From Actinomycetes bacterium (GTDB lineage: Bacteria; Actinomycetota; Acidimicrobiia; Acidimicrobiales; RAAP-2): DNA of 64,000 nucleotides. A program made the translations under genes and the position numbers. Shown here in pieces: positions 36,848 to 46,419 of the stretch. How positions within the stretch are numbered: position 1 is the stretch's first letter; each line of letters begins with the position of its first letter. The stretch covers positions 25,960-89,959 of the forward strand of contig JAJYNX010000018.1 of assembly GCA_021786095.1 (NCBI GenBank), in the 5' to 3' direction. The notes beneath the pieces are model-generated. The model did not search any database. It was not told the DNA's origin and saw nothing but the letters and a program-made list of their open reading frames with translations.

Positions 36848-38112
36848 GTGTTGATTTCCTCTTGGTTCTTGAACTGGTAGTAGGTCTTGGTCAGTGCCGC
36901 CTCGCGACCCGACGGGAAGACCAGAGGAGAATCAGCCGTCGCCGTCGTCGGCAGCCCGATCTCGGGCTTGAGCGACGCCAACGCGGCCTTGTTCCAACTC
37001 GTGGGGTGCAGGAGCTGCTGCTTGGCGCTCGGCACCGGGCAGATGTAGTCGTTGTAGTACTCGACCACCGACTGGGTGACGGGGCTGTAGTAGTAGTCCA
37101 TCAACGTCATGGCGTCCTTGGGGTTCTTCGCGTAGAGCGGGATGCACATGTTGTCGGTCCACATCATGAGCCCCTCCTTGGGGATCATCAGGACGAGGTC
37201 CTTGTACTTGGCGCTCAGGTTCGCCTGGTAGATGTCCCCGGAGTAGGCCTGGGAGACCCAGACGTCGCCGTTCTTCAGGTGCTGGATGTAACTCTGGTCG
37301 TAGTAGGCGGCCACGATGCCGTCGCTCTTCTGCTTCTGCAACAGCGTCGCCGCCTTGGACCAGTCCTTCTCCGTCGACGACGCCGGCTCGATGCCCAGGG
37401 CGAGCAGGCCCACGCTGCCGAGCTCGAAGGGGTCGCTCAGCATGCCGACCCGTCCGGCGTACTTCTTGTCGAACAGGATGTGCACGCTGTCGCCGGGGTC
37501 CTTGACCTGCTTGGAGTTGTAGGCCACCGACGTCCAGCCCGACTGCCACGCCATGGTGTACTTGTTGCCCCGGTCCCACGCCGGGTTCTTCACGAGCGGG
37601 CCCGCGTACTTGTTGAAGTTGGACATCATCGAGTGATCGAGCGGGATCAGCCAGCCCAGCTCCATGAGGTAGCCCAGCGGCGGGTTGTTGTTGGTCATGA
37701 CGACGATGTCGTAGCCGGTGTACTGGCTCGCGGCGAGCGAGGGACGGATCTTGGCGTAGAAGGACGTGTTGTCGTCGATCACCTGGAAGTAGTTCACCTT
37801 GATGTTCGTCGTCTTGGTGAAGTGCTCGAGCGACGGGTACTTGCCGTTCAGCGTGTCGATGTAGAGTGGCCAGTTGGCGAAGTTCACCGTGTGGTGCAGC
37901 TTCTGCTTCTTCCACCACGTCGGGTTGCCCACCTTCGCGTTGGGCAGCGACGCTCCCGAGGCGGCACCCGACGCGAGGAACAGCGAGGCGGCGATGCCCC
38001 CACCGGCCACACCGAGCGCCTGGCGCCTTGTCAGGCGCGGCTGGGTGAGTCCGCGCCACAGCGCCGGATCGATCCCCTCGTACGACGCACCGGTGTTGTT
38101 GTTGTCACTCAT
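36808..38112 (-). CDS. potD: Spermidine/putrescine-type substrate-binding protein, Tat-exported
   Basis: A 434-aa binding protein. It begins with ~25 cytosolic residues, then LTRRQALGVAGGG, a twin-arginine motif and short hydrophobic core ending near ASGAASGA (about residue 55). The mature part matches PotD-like proteins (FANWPLYID, DIVVMTNNNPP, VPSAKQQL, WNKAAL). No lipobox is visible, unusual for a binding protein of a Gram-positive cell. The ligand, polyamine or a related cation, is inferred from family. Confidence 0.87.
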   Translation of the reverse strand: MSDNNNTGASYEGIDPALWRGLTQPRLTRRQALGVAGGGIAASLFLASGAASGASLPNAKVGNPTWWKKQKLHHTVNFANWPLYIDTLNGKYPSLEHFTKTTNIKVNYFQVIDDNTSFYAKIRPSLAASQYTGYDIVVMTNNNPPLGYLMELGWLIPLDHSMMSNFNKYAGPLVKNPAWDRGNKYTMAWQSGWTSVAYNSKQVKDPGDSVHILFDKKYAGRVGMLSDPFELGSVGLLALGIEPASSTEKDWSKAATLLQKQKSDGIVAAYYDQSYIQHLKNGDVWVSQAYSGDIYQANLSAKYKDLVLMIPKEGLMMWTDNMCIPLYAKNPKDAMTLMDYYYSPVTQSVVEYYNDYICPVPSAKQQLLHPTSWNKAALASLKPEIGLPTTATADSPLVFPSGREAALTKTYYQFKNQEEINTWTNLFMPIIQGA

Positions 38113-39310
38113 CTATTTCCCCCATTGTTGATTCCTCTTCTGTCGATCCATGCGCCATCGGACGAACGGCGAACGTGTGCTCGACCGGCCAGGTGAGCAC
38201 CACCTCGTCTCCGCTGCGCGGGGCGGTCGCCTGGCCGATGTTCTGGGCGTACACGGTCATGTCGGTGCCCCACGGCATCTCCACGAGGTACTGGTTGCCA
38301 ACACCGGTGAAGGTCGAGACCCTCACACGACCGCGCAGGGCGTTGTGATCGGCCCCCGCGGCGCCGTCACTCCCTCCGATGCTGATCTTCTCGGGACGCA
38401 CGCCCACCTTCACGCTCAGCCCCACTCGCGCCTCGGGCAGGCGCTCGGTCGCCACCTGCAGCGTGGCGCCGCTGGTGAGGGTCACCGTAGCCGTCGACCC
38501 GTCGATGCCGGTCACGTCACCCGCGAGGAGGTTCGACGCACCCAGGAAGGTCGCCACGAACTCGGTCGTCGGGCGATCGTACACGTCGCGCGGCGTGCCG
38601 ATCCCCTCGATGCGCCCCAGTCGCATCACGACGAGGCGGTCGGACATCGTCATCGCCTCCTCCTGGTCGTGCGTGACGTAAAGGAAGGTGATGCCGACCT
38701 GGGTCTGGATCCGCTTCAACTCGATCTGCATCTGGTGGCGAAGCTTCGCGTCCAGGGCCGACATCGGCTCGTCGAGCAGCAGCAGCGTGGGCTCGTTCAC
38801 CAGGGCGCGGGCCAAGGCCACGCGCTGCTGCTGGCCGCCGGACAGCTGCGACGTGCGACGTCCCTCCATGGTGGGCAGGTCGACGAGCTCCAGCATCGTC
38901 GACACGCGCCGACGAATCTCGGCCTTGGCCATGCGCTTGCGCTTAAGGCCGAAGGCCACGTTCTCGAAGACGCTCAAGTGAGGAAACAGGGCGTAGGACT
39001 GGAACACCGTGTTGACGTCGCGGCGGTAGGGCGCGAGGTAGGTGACCTCCTTGCCGCCGAGGAAGATCCGGCCCGACGTTGGCTCCTCGAAGCCACCCAG
39101 CATGCGCAACGTCGTCGTCTTGCCACAACCGGACGGCCCCAGGAGACTGAAGAACTCCCCCTCGTAGATCTCGAGGTTGAGATCGTCCACCGCGGGAGCG
39201 TCCTCAAAGATCTTCGTCACGTGCTCGATCGTGACGATGGGCTTGCGCCCCGCACTCACGTCGGCAGAAGCACTCGACATCTCTGTCATGTCAACGGCGC
39301 TGTTCGACAT
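38105..39310 (-). CDS. potA: Polyamine-type ABC transporter ATPase, PotA-like
   Basis: A 401-aa ATPase: Walker A GPSGCGKTT, Q-loop FQSYALFPHL, signature LSGGQQQR, Walker B LLLLDEP, H-loop VTHDQEEA, then a C-terminal TOBE domain (about 290-380). It is the first gene of the operon and overlaps potD by eight bases. The ~26 residues before TIEHVTKIF are not conserved, so an internal ATG may be the true start. The 179 bases up to tRNA-Arg should hold the operon promoter. Confidence 0.9.
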   Translation of the reverse strand: MSNSAVDMTEMSSASADVSAGRKPIVTIEHVTKIFEDAPAVDDLNLEIYEGEFFSLLGPSGCGKTTTLRMLGGFEEPTSGRIFLGGKEVTYLAPYRRDVNTVFQSYALFPHLSVFENVAFGLKRKRMAKAEIRRRVSTMLELVDLPTMEGRRTSQLSGGQQQRVALARALVNEPTLLLLDEPMSALDAKLRHQMQIELKRIQTQVGITFLYVTHDQEEAMTMSDRLVVMRLGRIEGIGTPRDVYDRPTTEFVATFLGASNLLAGDVTGIDGSTATVTLTSGATLQVATERLPEARVGLSVKVGVRPEKISIGGSDGAAGADHNALRGRVRVSTFTGVGNQYLVEMPWGTDMTVYAQNIGQATAPRSGDEVVLTWPVEHTFAVRPMAHGSTEEESTMGEIDE

Positions 39311-39489
39311 GGACTGACTCTAACCCCCTCGCCACGCGCTGAAGGCACACCACCTGCGAACGTCGATGACTCGTGCGAGAATAGCAAGTCCGATGCGCCC
39401 CGGGTGTGCAGGTCGTACTTTTTTTCACCGATTGACGCCGAAATTCGAACCGGAAACGACGTCTCCGTGATCATACGGAACGTGATCGG

Positions 39490-39563
39490 TGCCCCCGGCA
39501 GGAGTCGAACCCGCAGCCTGACGGGTAGAAACCGTCTGCTCTATCCAGTTGAGCTACAGGGGC
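39490..39563 (-). tRNA. tRNA-Arg(TCT)
   Basis: On minus: acceptor GCCCCTG/CGGGGGC (one G-U pair), anticodon stem GACGG/CCGTC with loop TTTCTAC giving TCT, and T arm GCGGGTTCGACTCCTGC. CCA is not encoded (ACCG follows). Confidence 0.95.
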
Positions 39564-39644
39564 TCAGAGCCATCGTAGTGAGCCGTCGCTCACGCGCGCG
39601 GGTCATCTCATCACCTGTGCCATACTGGACCCGTCACGTACGTG

Positions 39645-39721
39645 GTGGGCGTAGCTCAGTTGGTTAGAGCGCCAGGTTGTGGTCCTGGAGGTCGCGGGTT
39701 CGACCCCCGTCGCTCACCCCA
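39645..39721 (+). tRNA. tRNA-His(GTG)
   Basis: Acceptor GTGGGCG/CGCTCAC, anticodon stem CCAGG/CCTGG with loop TTGTGGT (anticodon 39679-39681), and C73 opposite an encoded G at 39644, the tRNA-His identity pair. CCA is encoded. CATACT at 39621-39626 is a plausible -10. Confidence 0.96.
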
Positions 39722-39792
39722 TTACATTTGCATCCGCCGACGAGGGCCGTCCGCATCGCCGAGGTGTCGCGCAGGCCTCGGACGCGACCAGA

Positions 39793-39798
39793 TAGATT
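39793..39798 (+). promoter_or_regulatory. Possible -10 element TAGATT before the aldehyde dehydrogenase gene
   Basis: TAGATT lies 39 bases before the ATG. The surrounding 9-mer GATAGATTG is repeated exactly before mmsA (58072-58080), the other aldehyde dehydrogenase in the window. No firm -35 is seen. Confidence 0.4.
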
Positions 39799-39837
39799 GC
39801 GCGAGGAGCGCTCGACGAGCGCGCACCGGGGGTGGCC

Positions 39838-41262
39838 ATGACGATCGTACGCGAGTCCTTCTACATTGATGGCACGTGGGTGTCCGCGACGTCCGGCGCA
39901 ACACTCACCGTCACGACGTCGGGATCCGGCGAGCCCTATGCCACGGTTCCCGAGGGCACCGTCGACGAGGCCAACCGTGCCGTCGACGCCGCGGCCGCGG
40001 CCTTCACTTCCTGGTCGCGTACGACTCCCGCGGAGCGAGCCGAGTTCCTGCAACGAATCGCCGACCAGCTCGCCCAGCGCAGCGACGAGATTGCCCTCAC
40101 GATCGCCCACGAGGTAGGGATGCCCCTCGCCCTGGCCAAGGGGATCCAGGTGGGACTGCCCACCGCCACTTTCGCCGACAACGCCCGGCGCACGCGAGAC
40201 TTCACGTGGGAGGAGGTCGTCGGCAACTCGCTCCTCGTGCGCGAGCCCGTCGGCGTCGTCGTCGCGATCACTCCGTGGAACTACCCACTGCACCAGATCG
40301 CCAACAAGGTGGCCGCGGCCCTCGGCGCCGGATGCACAGTCGTGCTCAAGCCCAGCGAGGTCGCCCCCATCAACGCCTTCCTCCTGGCCGACATCATCGA
40401 CGACGTCGGACTGCCCCACGGCGTCTTCAACCTCATCACCGGAGTCGGCTCCGTCGTCGGCGAGGCTCTCGTCGCGCACCCGCGGACCGACATGGTGTCC
40501 TTCACCGGGTCGACGCGCGCGGGCAAGCGCGTGATGCAGATCGCCGCGGAGATGGTGAAGCGCGTGTCGCTCGAGTTGGGCGGCAAGTCCGCCAACGTGA
40601 TCCTCCCCGACGCGGACCTCTCGCGCGCGATACCCGACGGCGTCTTCAAGTGCTACCTGAACTCGGGTCAGACCTGCTCGGCCCTGACGCGAATGGTGGT
40701 GCCGCGCTCGCGGCTCGCCGAGATCGAGGACCTAGCGGTCAACGCCGCCGCGAATCTCGCCCCCGCCGACCCCGTCAGCGGATCGAGTCTTTTGGGACCA
40801 CTCGTCAGCGCGGCGCAACTGCAGCGCGTACGCGACTACATCACCACGGGGGTCAATGAGGGAGCTCGACTTCTCTGCGGCGGCGTCACGCCGCCCGCCG
40901 GACTCGAGAACGGTTACTACGTCACGCCCACGATCTTCTCCGACGTGTCCAACGACATGACGATCGCGCGCGAGGAGATCTTCGGCCCCGTCCTCTGCCT
41001 CATCCCCTACGACACCAAGGAGGAGGCCATCGCGATCGCCAACGACTCGTCCTACGGCCTCGCCGGCGGCGTGTGGGCCGGAACCGACGAGGAGGCCCTC
41101 GAGGTCGCGCGCCAACTGCGAACTGGCCAGGTCGAGATCAACGGAGGCGCCTTCAACGTCGTGGCCCCCTTCGGCGGCTACAAGCAGTCCGGGGTCGGTC
41201 GCGAGCTCGGGCAGTACGGCTTCGAGGAGTTCCTCGAGGTGAAGGCGATCCAGCGTCCCTAG
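39838..41262 (+). CDS. NAD(P)-dependent aldehyde dehydrogenase
   Basis: A 474-aa class I-like aldehyde dehydrogenase. Recognised parts are [19 protein letters not shown] (NAD-binding), [11 protein letters not shown], general-base Glu in [12 protein letters not shown], the catalytic Cys in [12 protein letters not shown], and EIFGPVLCL. The Q-T-C-S context is shared with many aromatic and short-chain aldehyde enzymes, so the substrate is not fixed. ATG at 39838 was preferred to a GTG two codons earlier because of the GGGGG ahead. It is a monocistronic unit between tRNA-His and tRNA-Lys. Confidence 0.88.
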   Translation: MTIVRESFYIDGTWVSATSGATLTVTTSGSGEPYATVPEGTVDEANRAVDAAAAAFTSWSRTTPAERAEFLQRIADQLAQRSDEIALTIAHEVGMPLALAKGIQVGLPTATFADNARRTRDFTWEEVVGNSLLVREPVGVVVAITPWNYPLHQIANKVAAALGAGCTVVLKPSEVAPINAFLLADIIDDVGLPHGVFNLITGVGSVVGEALVAHPRTDMVSFTGSTRAGKRVMQIAAEMVKRVSLELGGKSANVILPDADLSRAIPDGVFKCYLNSGQTCSALTRMVVPRSRLAEIEDLAVNAAANLAPADPVSGSSLLGPLVSAAQLQRVRDYITTGVNEGARLLCGGVTPPAGLENGYYVTPTIFSDVSNDMTIAREEIFGPVLCLIPYDTKEEAIAIANDSSYGLAGGVWAGTDEEALEVARQLRTGQVEINGGAFNVVAPFGGYKQSGVGRELGQYGFEEFLEVKAIQRP

Positions 41263-41285
41263 CCCGTGGCGACCACGCGATCGGG

Positions 41286-41291
41286 TATAGA
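41286..41291 (+). promoter_or_regulatory. Possible -10 (TATAGA) of tRNA-Lys
   Basis: TATAGA ends eight bases before the first base of mature tRNA-Lys, in an otherwise GC-rich stretch. Confidence 0.45.
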
Positions 41292-41299
41292 CTCGACAC

Positions 41300-41372
41300 G
41301 CGCCGGTAGCTCAATTGGCAGAGCATTTGACTCTTAATCAACAGGTTCCGGGTTCAAGTCCCGGCCGGCGCA
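41300..41372 (+). tRNA. tRNA-Lys(CTT)
   Basis: Acceptor GCGCCGG/CCGGCGC, anticodon arm TTGA-CTCTTAA-TCAA with anticodon CTT (41333-41335), T arm CCGGGTTCAAGTCCCGG, discriminator A; CCA not encoded. Confidence 0.96.
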
Positions 41373-41467
41373 CGAAGTGCGAGATCGACGGTCTCGAGGC
41401 GAGCCGGCGGCGAGCGGACGAGAAATAGGAACCGTTCACTCGGGCTGACCAGTCCCTCCACGACCTC

Positions 41468-41506
41468 CGACACACCACCGCGACACACCACTGCACGACA
41501 CCACCG
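41468..41506. repeat. Three imperfect 13-bp tandem units
   Basis: CGACACACCACCG, CGACACACCACTG and CACGACACCACCG follow one another in the 167-base gap between tRNA-Lys and the ftsH stop. The wider gap (41456-41524) is rich in CAC. No gene is visible. Confidence 0.6.
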
Positions 41507-41539
41507 CCGAGTACCACCGACCCGGACAGATCGGTGGCC

Positions 41540-43492
41540 TCACGATTCGTCCGATGGCGCACCGTGCACGATAGGCGAAACGGCACGTGCGTGGTCGGGT
41601 GAGACGGTCACGCCACCCGCACCCGAGGGCTCGGGGCGACCCGCCAACTGGTAGACGACGGCGCCGTCGACGGTCTCGTTGGCGACCAGGAGCGCCACCA
41701 GCTGATCCAGGACGTCGCGGTGCTCCTGGATGATCGCCATCGCTCGCTGCTCGGCCTCGTGCACGATGCGCGCGACCTCGGCGTCGATGGCCGCCTGCGT
41801 GGCCTCCGCGAAGGGCCGGCTCGACATCGCGTTGCCGCCCTCGCCCAGGAAGACCGACCCGCCAGACGGGTAGCCCACCGGGCCGAGCGTGGGTGACATG
41901 CCGAACTCGCGCACCATCTTCGTGGCGAGATCGGTCGCCTTGGCCAGATCATTGGACGCCCCGGTCGATCCCTGACCGAGCACAACCACCTCGCTGGCGC
42001 GGCCACCGAGGTACACGGCGAGAGTGGCGTAGAGGTAGTCCTCGCCGTAGAGGTGACGCTCGTTCAGTGGCAGCTGCTCGGTGACACCGAGCGTCTGGCC
42101 CGCGGGCAGGATCGTGACCTTGGCGACGGGATCCGCCTTGTCGCTGTAGACCGCCACCAGCGCGTGACCCGACTCGTGCACCGCGACCGCGTGCTGCTCG
42201 TCGGGCATCAGGACGTTGGATCCCTCGCGCAGGCCGAGGATGATCCGATCACGGGCCTGGTCGAAGTCCGACGCGCTGAGGACGGTGCGATCGTCGCGCA
42301 CGGCCACGATCGCCGCCTCGTTGACCAGGTTCGCGAGATCAGCACCGGAGAAGCCGGGGGTTCCACGCGCCACCACCTGGAGGTCGACGTCGGGACCCAA
42401 CTGCTTGCCGCGCGCGTGAACCCGCAGGATCGCCAACCGCTCGGGGAGGGTGGGCAGCGGGATGACCACCTGGCGATCGAAGCGACCCGGACGTAGCAGC
42501 GCCGGGTCGAGGATCTCGGGCCGGTTGGTCGCTGCCAGCACGACGATGCCCTCCGCGGGATCGAAGCCGTCCATCTCGGCCAGCAGCTGGTTGAGCGTCT
42601 GCTCGCGCTCGTCGTTCGCGACCACCATCGCCCCCCCGCGGCGTTGGCCGATCGCGTCGATCTCGTCGATGAAGATGATCGCCGGCGCGCGCTTGCGGGC
42701 CTCGGCGAAGAGGTCACGCACCCGCGCCGCGCCGACGCCGACGAACATCTCGACGAAGCTGGAGCCGGTGACCGAGAAGAACGGCACGCTGGCCTCGCCG
42801 GCCACCGCGCGAGCGAGGAGCGTCTTGCCGGTCCCGGGCGGTCCCACCATCAAGACCCCTCGGGGAGCCATGGCGCCCGCTCGCACGTAGCGCTCGGGCC
42901 GACGCAGGAAGTCGACCACCTCGCGGATCTCGAGCTTGGCCCCCTCGTAGCCGGCGACGTCGGCGAAGGTCGTCTTGGGGCGCTCCTCGTCGAAGACCTT
43001 CGCCCGCGAGCGCCCCACGCCGAGCGCGCCCTGCAGGCCACCGGACCCCCTCGACATCCGCCACCAGATGTAGCCGACCACCAGGAACGGCGACAGCAGG
43101 ATGAGCCAGGAGAGCACGTCGGTGCCAAAGGAGGTCCCCGTGGTCTGGGCGGTGATCTGCACCCCGCTGGCGCGCAACTGATCGAGGAAGGCCTGCCCGG
43201 TCTGCGGCGGAATGGCCGTGGTGTAGGTCTTGCCGTTCGTGAGCGTCCCCGTCGCCGCCCCACTCGTCTCCAACGTGACGCTCTTCACCGTGTGCGCGGC
43301 GACGTCGCTCATGAAGGCGGAGTAGTTGAGGGTCACGGGGGTCTGGCTGCTCGTCGCCGGCACGAAGAAGAGCAGGAGGATGAACGCTGCGAGCGCGATG
43401 AGCCAGAGGTAGTGCCGCCACGCCGGCGGCGGCGGCGGGGCGGTCGGAGTGCCCTTGTCCTGCGTCGGCGGGGCGCTAGCTGGCTTGGTCAC
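41540..43492 (-). CDS. ftsH: ATP-dependent zinc metalloprotease FtsH
   Basis: A 650-aa membrane AAA+ protease. A Pro-rich cytosolic start ([13 protein letters not shown]) leads into helix 1 (about 28-47), an outside domain of ~85 residues and helix 2 near 140-160. The AAA domain has [22 protein letters not shown] and the second region of homology RPGRFDRQV. The zinc site is HESGH at residues 439-443, with the third ligand Asp in SNDLAKAT. It degrades membrane and regulatory proteins. GTG at 43492 has GGAGGGA upstream. Confidence 0.95.
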   Translation of the reverse strand: MTKPASAPPTQDKGTPTAPPPPPAWRHYLWLIALAAFILLLFFVPATSSQTPVTLNYSAFMSDVAAHTVKSVTLETSGAATGTLTNGKTYTTAIPPQTGQAFLDQLRASGVQITAQTTGTSFGTDVLSWLILLSPFLVVGYIWWRMSRGSGGLQGALGVGRSRAKVFDEERPKTTFADVAGYEGAKLEIREVVDFLRRPERYVRAGAMAPRGVLMVGPPGTGKTLLARAVAGEASVPFFSVTGSSFVEMFVGVGAARVRDLFAEARKRAPAIIFIDEIDAIGQRRGGAMVVANDEREQTLNQLLAEMDGFDPAEGIVVLAATNRPEILDPALLRPGRFDRQVVIPLPTLPERLAILRVHARGKQLGPDVDLQVVARGTPGFSGADLANLVNEAAIVAVRDDRTVLSASDFDQARDRIILGLREGSNVLMPDEQHAVAVHESGHALVAVYSDKADPVAKVTILPAGQTLGVTEQLPLNERHLYGEDYLYATLAVYLGGRASEVVVLGQGSTGASNDLAKATDLATKMVREFGMSPTLGPVGYPSGGSVFLGEGGNAMSSRPFAEATQAAIDAEVARIVHEAEQRAMAIIQEHRDVLDQLVALLVANETVDGAVVYQLAGRPEPSGAGGVTVSPDHARAVSPIVHGAPSDES

Positions 43493-43745
43493 GAGTGATC
43501 CCTCCGTCGTCGCTTCATCGTCCGCCCCCGACGGCCCGGCTCCGCCCACCCGCACGCGCCGCGCGGCGCGGTGCCCGAGGTCGGGTCGGGCGTCCATCCA
43601 CGGCGCCGGTCGTCTTCCATCTCCACCAGGATGCCAGTTCCGCGGCCACGGTGGGGCCGACCGGACCGGCACGAGACGAGCGGCCGCGCGGGGCCGCCGG
43701 CCGCGCACCGAGCACGCCGCGCCCGCCCCGTGCGCGTCGCCGATC
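43493..43745. other. 253-base gap between ftsH and manD
   Basis: Both neighbours are on minus, so this is the ftsH promoter and leader plus the 3' end of the manD operon. It is very GC-rich with no frame of convincing codon use, and I saw no clear terminator stem. Confidence 0.4.
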
Positions 43746-44984
43746 TCACCAGTCGTGCACCGTTCCGTCGGCCAGCCGGTTGTAGGGGAGGTACGCCCGC
43801 TCGTAGGGGTACTTGCCGGCCTCGTCCACGTTGAGCGACACGCCCAGCCCCGGCTCGTCACCGGGGTGCAGGTAGCCGTCGCGCCACGTGAAGGACTGCT
43901 CGAACACCTCGTTGGTCCGCGCCCCGTGCGTCATGTACTCCTGGATGCCGAAGTTGTGAATCGCCAGGCCCAGGTGCAGGGCGGCGGCCATCCCCACCGG
44001 CGACACGTCCGTGGGCCCGTGCATCCCCGACTTGATCTGGTACTGGGCGGCGTACTCGAGCAGCCGCTTCAGGTGGGTGATGCCGCCGGCGTGGGTCACC
44101 GCGCTACGCACGTAGTCGATGAGCTGCTCGCGGATGATCAGCTGGTAGTCCCAGATCGTGTTGAAGATCTCCCCGATGGCCAGGGGCGTCGTCGTGTGCT
44201 GGCGCACGAGGCGTAGCGCCTCCTGGTTCTCGGCGGGCGTGCAGTCCTCGAGCCAGAAGAGGTCGTACGGCTCGAGGGAGCGCCCTAGTTGCGCCGCCTC
44301 GATCGGGGTCATCCGATGGTGTCCGTCGTGCAGTAGCGGAAGCTCGGGGCCGAACTCGTGGCGCACCGCCTCGAAGACCGTGGGCACGTGGCGCAGGTAG
44401 CGCCGAGTGTCCCAGTCCTCCTGGACCGCCAGCGCGCCGCGTTGAGCCGGCTCGTGGTCGTAGCGCACTCCCGCGTTGGCCGCAGTGGTCGCGTTGGACG
44501 CGATCCCGTAGATGGCGGCGAGACCCGGGACGCCGGTCTGCACGCGCACGGCCCGGTAGCCCTGCTCCAGGTGCGCGCGAATGCTGTCGAAGAGCTCGTC
44601 GAGCGACTTGCCCGACGCGTGGCCGTACGCCAGCAGACCCCGCCGCGACGCCCCCCCGAGCAGCTGGTAGAGGGGCATGCCGGCCCGCTTGGCCTTGATG
44701 TCCCACAACGCGACGTCCACCGCGGCGATCGCCGCCATCGTGACCGGGCCCCGGCGCCAGTACGCCCCGCGGTAGAGGAACTGCCACGTGTCCTCGATGT
44801 TGCGCTCGTCGCGATCGATCAGCAGCGGCACGACGTGGTCGCGCAGGTAGCTCACCACGGCGAGCTCGCGACCGTTGAGGGTGGCGTCGCCCAGACCGGT
44901 CACGCCCTCGTCGGTGGTGAGCTTCAGCGTGACGAAGTTCCGATCCGGGCTCGTGACGATGACCTCCGCGGCGACGATTCCCAT
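43746..44984 (-). CDS. manD: D-mannonate dehydratase ManD (enolase superfamily)
   Basis: A 412-aa enolase-superfamily enzyme. Metal ligands and catalytic residues appear in [29 protein letters not shown] and [13 protein letters not shown], and the C-terminal [13 protein letters not shown] and [14 protein letters not shown] stretch is typical of ManD/RspA. ManD converts D-mannonate to 2-keto-3-deoxygluconate; some members prefer D-gluconate. ATG at 44984 has AGAGGAG ahead, two bases after uxuB, so it is the last step of a uxaC-uxuB-manD operon. It replaces the unrelated UxuA. Confidence 0.9.
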   Translation of the reverse strand: MGIVAAEVIVTSPDRNFVTLKLTTDEGVTGLGDATLNGRELAVVSYLRDHVVPLLIDRDERNIEDTWQFLYRGAYWRRGPVTMAAIAAVDVALWDIKAKRAGMPLYQLLGGASRRGLLAYGHASGKSLDELFDSIRAHLEQGYRAVRVQTGVPGLAAIYGIASNATTAANAGVRYDHEPAQRGALAVQEDWDTRRYLRHVPTVFEAVRHEFGPELPLLHDGHHRMTPIEAAQLGRSLEPYDLFWLEDCTPAENQEALRLVRQHTTTPLAIGEIFNTIWDYQLIIREQLIDYVRSAVTHAGGITHLKRLLEYAAQYQIKSGMHGPTDVSPVGMAAALHLGLAIHNFGIQEYMTHGARTNEVFEQSFTWRDGYLHPGDEPGLGVSLNVDEAGKYPYERAYLPYNRLADGTVHDW

Positions 44985-44985
44985 A

Positions 44986-46419
44986 TCAGCTCCTCTCGGT
45001 AGTGAGTGGTGGGGGCGCCGTCCCGGCGTCGAACGGCGTGGCGCTCGCATCGACGAGCCGCGTGATGCGCTCGAGCAGGGACGGCGTCTCGACCAGGTCG
45101 GGCTCGACCAGCGCGAGCAGCTCCCTCGCGGGAGATGCCGACCCACGGCGCGAAGTGACCGCATCCAGCTCCGCGTCGGGGAACGAGCCACGCGCCACCA
45201 CCAGCCGCACCCACGACGCCAGCGCCGCGACGCCAGCCGGACAGTCCCGGCCGGCTCGCCACTCGGCCACGACGACCGGGACGACTCGCGTGCGCAGCTT
45301 CATCACCGAGTCCGACGCGACCTGCTCGAGCTGGTAGGCGATGCGGGCGTTGGCGAAGCGCTCGACCAGCTGGTCGCAGTACTCGTCCAAACCCAGGTAG
45401 TCGGGCAGGTGATGGCGGGCCGAGGTCCAGAACGACTCCACCGCCCGACGGCACGCCGCGTCGCCGATCGCCTCGGCCACCGTGCGCAGGCCAGCCTCGA
45501 GTCCCAAGTAGGCGAGCAGGCTGTGCGCCCCGTTGAGCAGCCACAGCTTGCGCCGCTCGTACGGCTCGATGTCGGCCACGACGAGCGCGCCGGCTGCCTC
45601 CCAGCGAGGTCGCCCGGCGGGGAACGATCCGCACAGGACCCAGCTGGCGAACGGCTCGGTCACGACCGGCGCGGCGTCTCGCCAGCCGGTCTCGTGTGCC
45701 ACCAGAGCGACGTCGCGGTCGGTGGTGTGTGGGGTGATCCGGTCCACGCTCGTCGAGACGAACGTCACGTTCTCGCCCATCCACTCGACCAGTGCCGCGT
45801 CGACGAGCTGCGCCAACTGGGTCAGCCCCCGCTGGAGCATCCGGCCGTTGCTCGGCACGTTGTCGCACGGCACGATCGCGATGGCTCCCGCCCCGGCGCG
45901 TCGGCGCGCCTCCAGGCCGAGCAGGATTCGCCCCGGCACCGTCGCCACGGCGCACGGCTCGAGCCGCGTCGCGCGCACCGCCGCCACCAGGAGCTCGAGG
46001 TCACGGCCGAGTTCGACGTCGACGGGGTCGGGAGTGCCGTCGAGGCCCAGTCGGTAGCCGGCCTCGGTGACGGTGATCGTCAGCACGACGATCTCGGGCC
46101 GCGACAGCACCTCGATCAGCGCCGCGACATCGGTGCCCTCGTGCACCTCGACCAGGTTCGTGACGATCTCGAAGGAGTCGGCCGACCCCGAGCGCTCGAT
46201 CAGGGTGTAGAGCCCGCCCTGGGCGCGCAGGGTCGCCGCCAGGCCGCCGGCGCGCCCGGCGAAGGAGCAGACGCCCCACTCGTCCCCGTCCGCGGCGTGC
46301 GCGGTGAACCACACCTGGTGCGCCCGATGGAAGGCCCCGAGTCCGATGTGGGCGATCCGCGCTCGCGGTCGCGTCACCACGCCGAGCTCGTCCGGCGTCA
46401 GCGGTCGGGCCGCCGTCAT
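44986..46419 (-). CDS. uxuB: Fructuronate reductase / mannitol dehydrogenase family
   Basis: A 477-aa polyol-specific long-chain dehydrogenase. [14 protein letters not shown] is the nucleotide-binding start and [16 protein letters not shown] carries the catalytic Lys/Asn/His set. Between uxaC and manD it should reduce D-fructuronate to D-mannonate with NADH. Its ATG overlaps the uxaC stop by four bases. Confidence 0.9.
   Translation of the reverse strand: MTAARPLTPDELGVVTRPRARIAHIGLGAFHRAHQVWFTAHAADGDEWGVCSFAGRAGGLAATLRAQGGLYTLIERSGSADSFEIVTNLVEVHEGTDVAALIEVLSRPEIVVLTITVTEAGYRLGLDGTPDPVDVELGRDLELLVAAVRATRLEPCAVATVPGRILLGLEARRRAGAGAIAIVPCDNVPSNGRMLQRGLTQLAQLVDAALVEWMGENVTFVSTSVDRITPHTTDRDVALVAHETGWRDAAPVVTEPFASWVLCGSFPAGRPRWEAAGALVVADIEPYERRKLWLLNGAHSLLAYLGLEAGLRTVAEAIGDAACRRAVESFWTSARHHLPDYLGLDEYCDQLVERFANARIAYQLEQVASDSVMKLRTRVVPVVVAEWRAGRDCPAGVAALASWVRLVVARGSFPDAELDAVTSRRGSASPARELLALVEPDLVETPSLLERITRLVDASATPFDAGTAPPPLTTERS

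Noticed and set aside
39417-39426. A T-run upstream of potA as a terminator or riboswitch
   Set aside because: No GC stem adjoins it on either strand, and it lies upstream rather than downstream of the pot genes.
43493-43861. N-terminal extension of ftsH to 773 residues
   Set aside because: The added residues are low-complexity and lie beyond a GGAGGGA-preceded GTG that gives a normal FtsH start.
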